From positions 1-64,000 of the forward strand of contig JAVMKJ010000068.1 of NCBI GenBank assembly GCA_031732855.1: a stretch of 64,000 bases of DNA, written 5' to 3'. Numbering within the stretch: position 1 is the first letter of the stretch; each line of letters opens with the position of its first letter. The DNA comes from JAVMKJ01 sp031732855 (GTDB taxonomy: Bacteria > Pseudomonadota > Gammaproteobacteria > Competibacterales > Competibacteraceae). A model generated the notes under the pieces. That model saw only the letters and a list, made by a program, of their open reading frames with translations. It was not told the origin of the DNA and ran no database searches. This document shows, in pieces, positions 60,560-64,000 of this stretch. The position numbers and the translations under genes were made by a program.

Positions 60560-60640
60560 GGTGCGGGGTAGGCGATTCGAGCAGCGAGCAAAAGAAGGGC
60601 GATCCCCGACCAGCGGAAGGCGCCCGGCGTTTCCCGCTAT

Positions 60641-60672
60641 TTTGCGTTAAAATGATCAATAAACAATGATTC
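60641..60672. promoter_or_regulatory. AT-rich box in divergent region
   Basis: Plus strand TTTTGCGTTAAAATGATCAA then TAAACAATG; the CAATG end faces the plus-strand gene at 60676. Weaker member of the shared box group. Confidence 0.35.
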
Positions 60673-60675
60673 GAA

Positions 60676-61371
60676 GTGGCGGACCCCCACCCGATGGGCA
60701 ACAAACCCCAATCCCGCGCCCTGACCTGCGCCTTCCTCCGGCCCGGCGCGCCGACCCCGGCCGAACGGCCCCTGCCCCATGCCCCGGTCGGTCATCCCGC
60801 AGTCGTCTTGCCGGTGGACGGCTTGAACGTGCTGTTCGGGCGGTCCGCGCCGCGCGTGGTCAGCCTGGCCCTGCGGCGGGCGCTGCAGCAGGGCTATCGG
60901 CCCGTCGCCGTCGGCTTGGAATTGGCGTTGCCCCGTGCCCTCCCGGGTCCGGTGGACCTCGCCGATCTGGCGGCGGTCTCGACCCTGATCCTGGACAAAA
61001 CCCGGGTGACAGTGGCGCTGGCTACCGCCATCGAGGACCGGCTAGCGGCCTATTGGCGCGCCGAGGGCCAGGCGCCCGGACTCCGGCGGGCGGCGATCCT
61101 GTTCGACGGGGTGGGCGCCCATCCCCATCTGCTCGCCCGCCTGGTCCAGGAACCCGAGTTTGCTCACCTGCGCGCCATCGGCTACACGGTGCCCGGCGAC
61201 GACGGAGGGCCGACCTGCGTGTTGCTGTATCTGCGGGATCTGACCGCCATCACCCGGATCGACGTGCAGCAGGCCGGGGCGGAGCCGATCACCTTTCGCC
61301 TGCCGACCCCGGCCGAACTAGCGACGCCCGTGGCCGGCTACAATCCGTTCCGGGCCGGGGCGAGCGGCTGA
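60676..61371 (+). CDS. Hypothetical protein
   Basis: 231 residues, alpha/beta pattern without recognised motifs (VVLPVDGLNVLFGRSAPRVV; AAILFDGVGAHPHLLARLVQ). GTG 60676 or ATG 60694 start. Its VVLPVDGL segment resembles the start of the partial gene at 63936 (VIAFPLAGL), which might be a paralogue. Lies within the transfer-associated block. Confidence 0.5.
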   Translation: MADPHPMGNKPQSRALTCAFLRPGAPTPAERPLPHAPVGHPAVVLPVDGLNVLFGRSAPRVVSLALRRALQQGYRPVAVGLELALPRALPGPVDLADLAAVSTLILDKTRVTVALATAIEDRLAAYWRAEGQAPGLRRAAILFDGVGAHPHLLARLVQEPEFAHLRAIGYTVPGDDGGPTCVLLYLRDLTAITRIDVQQAGAEPITFRLPTPAELATPVAGYNPFRAGASG

Positions 61372-61414
61372 ACGATGCCCCGGCCCGCCCGCCCGAGCCG
61401 TCGATTATCCCCCA

Positions 61415-61852
61415 TCAGGGCGCTCCACGCGGCGCGGATCGCCCCATCCCGGCCAGCAGCCGCTTTAACGACCGAACGATCGAACGCTGATAACGCTGGT
61501 GGTGGCGCGGCGTCCGGCTGTGGTAATTGCCCACCCCGGTGGCGAAGTCCGGCGCGGCGCGCAACTCCCGCGCCAGGATGGCGGCCCCGACGTGGAGGTT
61601 GTAGCAACCGTGATCGCGCAAGTCGCGGGCGTTCAAGCCTTCCCGGCGGACCCAACGCGTGTTGACTTGCATCGGCCCGAGATCGTGGCTGCCGTCGCGG
61701 TTGCGCCGGGCCAGGCCGGGCCGTCCGCCTTCGGTCTCGAGCACCGCCAGGATCAGTGCTTCCGGGATGCCATAGGTCACCGCCGCCTGCTGGACGCAGG
61801 CGACGGTCACCGGCGAGGTCGGGCCGGGCGGCGGCAGGTCAGGAAACAGCAT
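61415..61852 (-). CDS. Lytic transglycosylase (SLT family)
   Basis: 145 residues with the SLT/goose-lysozyme-like core: catalytic glutamate probably E39 in LILAVLETEGG, then LGPMQVN, and YNLHVGAAILARELR with VGNYHSRTP. No signal peptide is evident from this start. Such enzymes (VirB1, PilT of R64) open the peptidoglycan for the secretion apparatus or pilus. Confidence 0.85.
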   Translation of the reverse strand: MLFPDLPPPGPTSPVTVACVQQAAVTYGIPEALILAVLETEGGRPGLARRNRDGSHDLGPMQVNTRWVRREGLNARDLRDHGCYNLHVGAAILARELRAAPDFATGVGNYHSRTPRHHQRYQRSIVRSLKRLLAGMGRSAPRGAP

Positions 61853-61876
61853 GGTTCACTCTCTTCCCTCTCTCTC

Positions 61877-62024
61877 ACTGATTGACTCATCAACTCACTG
61901 ATTCAGTGACTCATTGACGTATTGACTCACTGACTTACTGACTTACTGACTTATTGCTTTATTGACTCACTACCTTATTGACTCACTGCTTGATTGACTC
62001 ATAAGCAGAATGACTCACTGACTC
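61877..62024. repeat. ACTC octamer array 4
   Basis: About 19 units on one unbroken 8-bp register: ACTC at 61885, 61893, 61909, 62013, 62021 among others, with ATTC, ACTT, ACGT, CTTT, CCTT, CTTG and GCAG variants between. Spacers are mostly ATTG or ACTG. It occupies the gap between the transglycosylase and the 62079 gene. Confidence 0.85.
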
Positions 62025-62078
62025 ATCCCCGCCTGGACTCATCCGATTCAACGTCCGGCAACTCGCTCCCCGGCCTCG

Positions 62079-63200
62079 TCAGACCGAGGGCGGCCACAGC
62101 GCGGAAGGGAACGAGCGTGCTGGCCGGTTCGTCGCCGCCGAAGGCGATGGCGATGCCAACCGCGGGAAGTGTGCCTCTTCCGGCGCCAGTTCTCGCTCCA
62201 GCGTCAGCCCGTCGAATTGCCGCAGGATCGCGGCGAAATGGAACGCGATGCCGTCGTAGCCGAGCCGGTGTTCCTGGTACTGACGGGCGATGGCGTCCGC
62301 GCCGGCGGGATCGTGCCGGTTGAGACAGTCCTGGTAATCCTGGATCCGCGCGACCGACTCCCGGTGGACCCGCGCCAGGGTGGCGGCGTACAGCCGTCCC
62401 CCGATGTTCAGATAGTGCAGCAGGGCAATCGGGTGAGTGGACGGGTCCAGTTCCAGGCGCTGGCACAGACGGTCGGCCCGTTCGGTGGCGGCGCGGGCCA
62501 GCACCGTCCGGGCATCGGCCAGCACCGTCGCCCGGTCGCGCTGGAAATCATGTTCCAGTGCGGCGACCGCGATGCGGGCCAGGGCTCTGGCATAACCCCA
62601 CTGCACGTCCAACGATGCGCCCGCCGACACCCACTCCCGCCGTTCCTCGGGCGGCCACCGGGCGTCGGCCGGTACCGACGGCGCCAGCAGGGTGGCCAGG
62701 GTTTCGGGCGAACGCTGGCTGACCCAATCGGGATTCCGTTCGATCAGCGCCGCCAGCAACCGATGCACTTCGTACTGGTGATAGCCCGACAGAACGGCGG
62801 TCGTCGGATCGAGGCCGGCATTCCGCAGCCATCGTGTCGCGAGGTGGCGGGCGCAATCGGCGAGCCACTGGCCCGCGCGCGGTAGATACTCCTCCACCGC
62901 CTGGGGTTGTCGCAACGCGGCGCTCACCAGCAGGCTCATCACCTTGCCGTGCGCGAGCGCGTGTTTCAGCCGTTCGCGGGCGGCGCGCTGCTGGGTTTGC
63001 TGGACTTCCCCTTCCTCCCCCGTCATCGGTACCGGCCAGGGCGCCGCCGCCGCGGTCGCTGTCAGTGGGCCGGCGGCAGCCTGACGCATCGCCGCCAGGG
63101 TGGGGGCCGGCGTGGAACGGACGGAGGCGCTCGTTCCCGCCGGCGTCAGGTAGGCGCCCAGTTGAGCGGGTGGGATTGCGGTACTGCGCACCGTGCTCAT
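62079..63200 (-). CDS. Hypothetical plasmid protein, paralogue of the 33.2 kb gene
   Basis: 373 residues from ATG 63200 (GAGGAGAA upstream). Helical and soluble, with the conserved block NIGGRLYAATLARVHRESVA and AGADAIARQYQEHRLGYDG shared with 33229-34365. Both have a LLVSAAL or LIERNPDW-type helical middle, though the N-terminal 80 residues differ. Function unknown; conserved duplication on one plasmid suggests a plasmid role. Confidence 0.65.
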   Translation of the reverse strand: MSTVRSTAIPPAQLGAYLTPAGTSASVRSTPAPTLAAMRQAAAGPLTATAAAAPWPVPMTGEEGEVQQTQQRAARERLKHALAHGKVMSLLVSAALRQPQAVEEYLPRAGQWLADCARHLATRWLRNAGLDPTTAVLSGYHQYEVHRLLAALIERNPDWVSQRSPETLATLLAPSVPADARWPPEERREWVSAGASLDVQWGYARALARIAVAALEHDFQRDRATVLADARTVLARAATERADRLCQRLELDPSTHPIALLHYLNIGGRLYAATLARVHRESVARIQDYQDCLNRHDPAGADAIARQYQEHRLGYDGIAFHFAAILRQFDGLTLERELAPEEAHFPRLASPSPSAATNRPARSFPSALWPPSV

Positions 63201-63330
63201 GTCGTCGGTTCTCCTCGAGAGGTCCCCACCGGTGGGAGGATCGGCGCACCGGCTACCGCCGCCCCACCGCCGTCGATGCCGCACCTCAGGCGAACCCGAC
63301 CGGGAATCCGGAGGTTTTAGCCAGCGGCTT

Positions 63331-63372
63331 GGCTTTTAATAATGAATTAAATAAAATAATAACCAATAGTTC
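63331..63372. promoter_or_regulatory. AT-rich box in divergent region
   Basis: Plus strand GGCTTTTAATAATGAATTAA then ATAAAATAATAACCAATAG; the CAATAG end faces the plus-strand gene at 63388, as at the other boxes. Confidence 0.45.
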
Positions 63373-63387
63373 AAGATCGCTACCCGG

Positions 63388-63975
63388 ATGATCGTGCCCG
63401 TTCCCCACCCCGCCCGCGGCGAGCCCGCTGCCGCCGCCGAACCGGACGCCACCGTCCTGGCGGGCCTGCTGGCCTGGATCGCCTGGAATCAGGTTGAGGC
63501 CGGTTGCGACCTCCATGCCCTGGACGATGGCGCTACTTTGGTGGTTGCTACCTCGGCGCTCGCCCACGGCTTTCAACTCGGCTGGCTGGCTGCGGCGGCG
63601 GGGCCGGGAGGGCCGTTCCTGGGCTATGGCGAAGCGCTCGACGGGTTTGCCGACGCCTGGCGGGGCGTGCAATTCAGTGCTGCCGGCGTGCTGTTGGTAG
63701 CGCGCACGGTCGAGCCATTGGCGGTGCTGCTCCCCACCGACTGGCCCGCCGCCGTCGGGGCGCTGGCTCGCCGGGCTGCGCTGGCGAACATCCACGGGTG
63801 TCGCGTAACGCCTTTCACCACGGCCTATCTGAATCGGCTGCGCAAGCGCCCCGTGGCTCGCCGGGCGGCCATCGCCCACCTCGGTGACCTGCAAGTGGCG
63901 CGGAGCGTCTCGATTCCTATCCTGGAGGAAACCCCATGGTTCGCGCGACTCCGAATGTTCGCGGCCCACACGTAA
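63388..63975 (+). CDS. Hypothetical protein
   Basis: 195 residues, soluble alpha/beta character (LLAWIAWNQVEAGCDLHALD; GVLLVARTVEPLAVLLPTDW). No family recognised. It is driven by the AT-rich box just upstream and overlaps the next partial gene by 40 bases. Confidence 0.55.
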   Translation: MIVPVPHPARGEPAAAAEPDATVLAGLLAWIAWNQVEAGCDLHALDDGATLVVATSALAHGFQLGWLAAAAGPGGPFLGYGEALDGFADAWRGVQFSAAGVLLVARTVEPLAVLLPTDWPAAVGALARRAALANIHGCRVTPFTTAYLNRLRKRPVARRAAIAHLGDLQVARSVSIPILEETPWFARLRMFAAHT

Positions 63976-64000
63976 TCGCTTTTCCGCTGGCGGGCTTGAC
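63936..64000 (+). CDS. Partial gene running off the right edge
   Basis: ATG at 63936 with GGAGGAAA 5 bases upstream opens the frame MVRATPNVRGPHVIAFPLAG onward to the window end without a stop codon. Its HVIAFPLAGL resembles VVLPVDGL of the protein at 60676. Too short to classify. Confidence 0.5.
   Translation, partial: MVRATPNVRGPHVIAFPLAGL

Overview
The window is GC-rich DNA from a draft assembly (one 100-N gap at 18081-18180). It reads as most of a large conjugative plasmid, or an integrated element of the same kind, from a gammaproteobacterium. It carries an iteron-type origin with a replication initiator, partition genes, a MOBP-type relaxase with a candidate nic site, and parts of an IncI-type (Dot/Icm-like) type IV secretion system. 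Gene families and base composition would fit a Chromatiales or Competibacter-like host, but that assignment is a weak inference.

Layout. 0-5.8 kb: TraQ, TraR and TraT-like mating-pore proteins, relaxase and accessory protein, a candidate oriT, and a divergent TraK/TraL/TraM (StbABC)-like operon. 5.9-8.9 kb: plasmid primase-helicase and a small unknown protein. 9-16.5 kb: signalling cargo consisting of a UvrY-like response regulator, a separate HPt protein, a CPBP protease, a BarA-like hybrid kinase, an ABC-type substrate-binding protein and a TonB-dependent receptor. 16.6-23.4 kb: an HTH protein, the iteron origin, RepA, ParB, a ribbon-helix-helix protein, a ParF/ParG-like pair and small genes. 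23.4-36 kb: DotA/TraY, TraX-like, TraW-like, DotM/TrbA, DotL/TrbC and a TrbB-like thioredoxin, then unknown genes and an ArdC-like antirestriction protein. 36-39.4 kb: serine resolvase and a RelB/YafQ-type module whose toxin gene is cut by an IS3-family element. 39.8-54.8 kb: a type 1 BREX operon. 55-58.7 kb: metabolic cargo (EamA transporter, GNAT, amidohydrolase, cupin). 58.7-64 kb: more transfer-associated genes of unknown role, including paralogues of genes at 16.6 and 33 kb, and a lytic transglycosylase.

The most striking element lies inside the BREX operon. The methyltransferase gene pglX is split into two halves with an intact Fic gene between them, all overlapping by 4-8 bases. The C-terminal PglX half begins with a segment that carries the Fic-inhibitory motif TxxxEG and aligns by eye with VbhA-type antitoxins. 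This suggests a Fic toxin whose antitoxin is physically part of the BREX methyltransferase, so that loss of PglX would release the toxin.

A second system-level feature is a set of arrays of ACTC boxes at exact 8-bp spacing, at about 10.1, 21.7, 22.6, 33.0 and 61.9 kb. They resemble the DNA sites of ParG in the TP228 ParF/ParG system and may form a dispersed centromere for the ParFG-like pair encoded here. A third is an AT-rich box with constant polarity in front of at least seven transfer-region transcription units, suggesting a common regulon.
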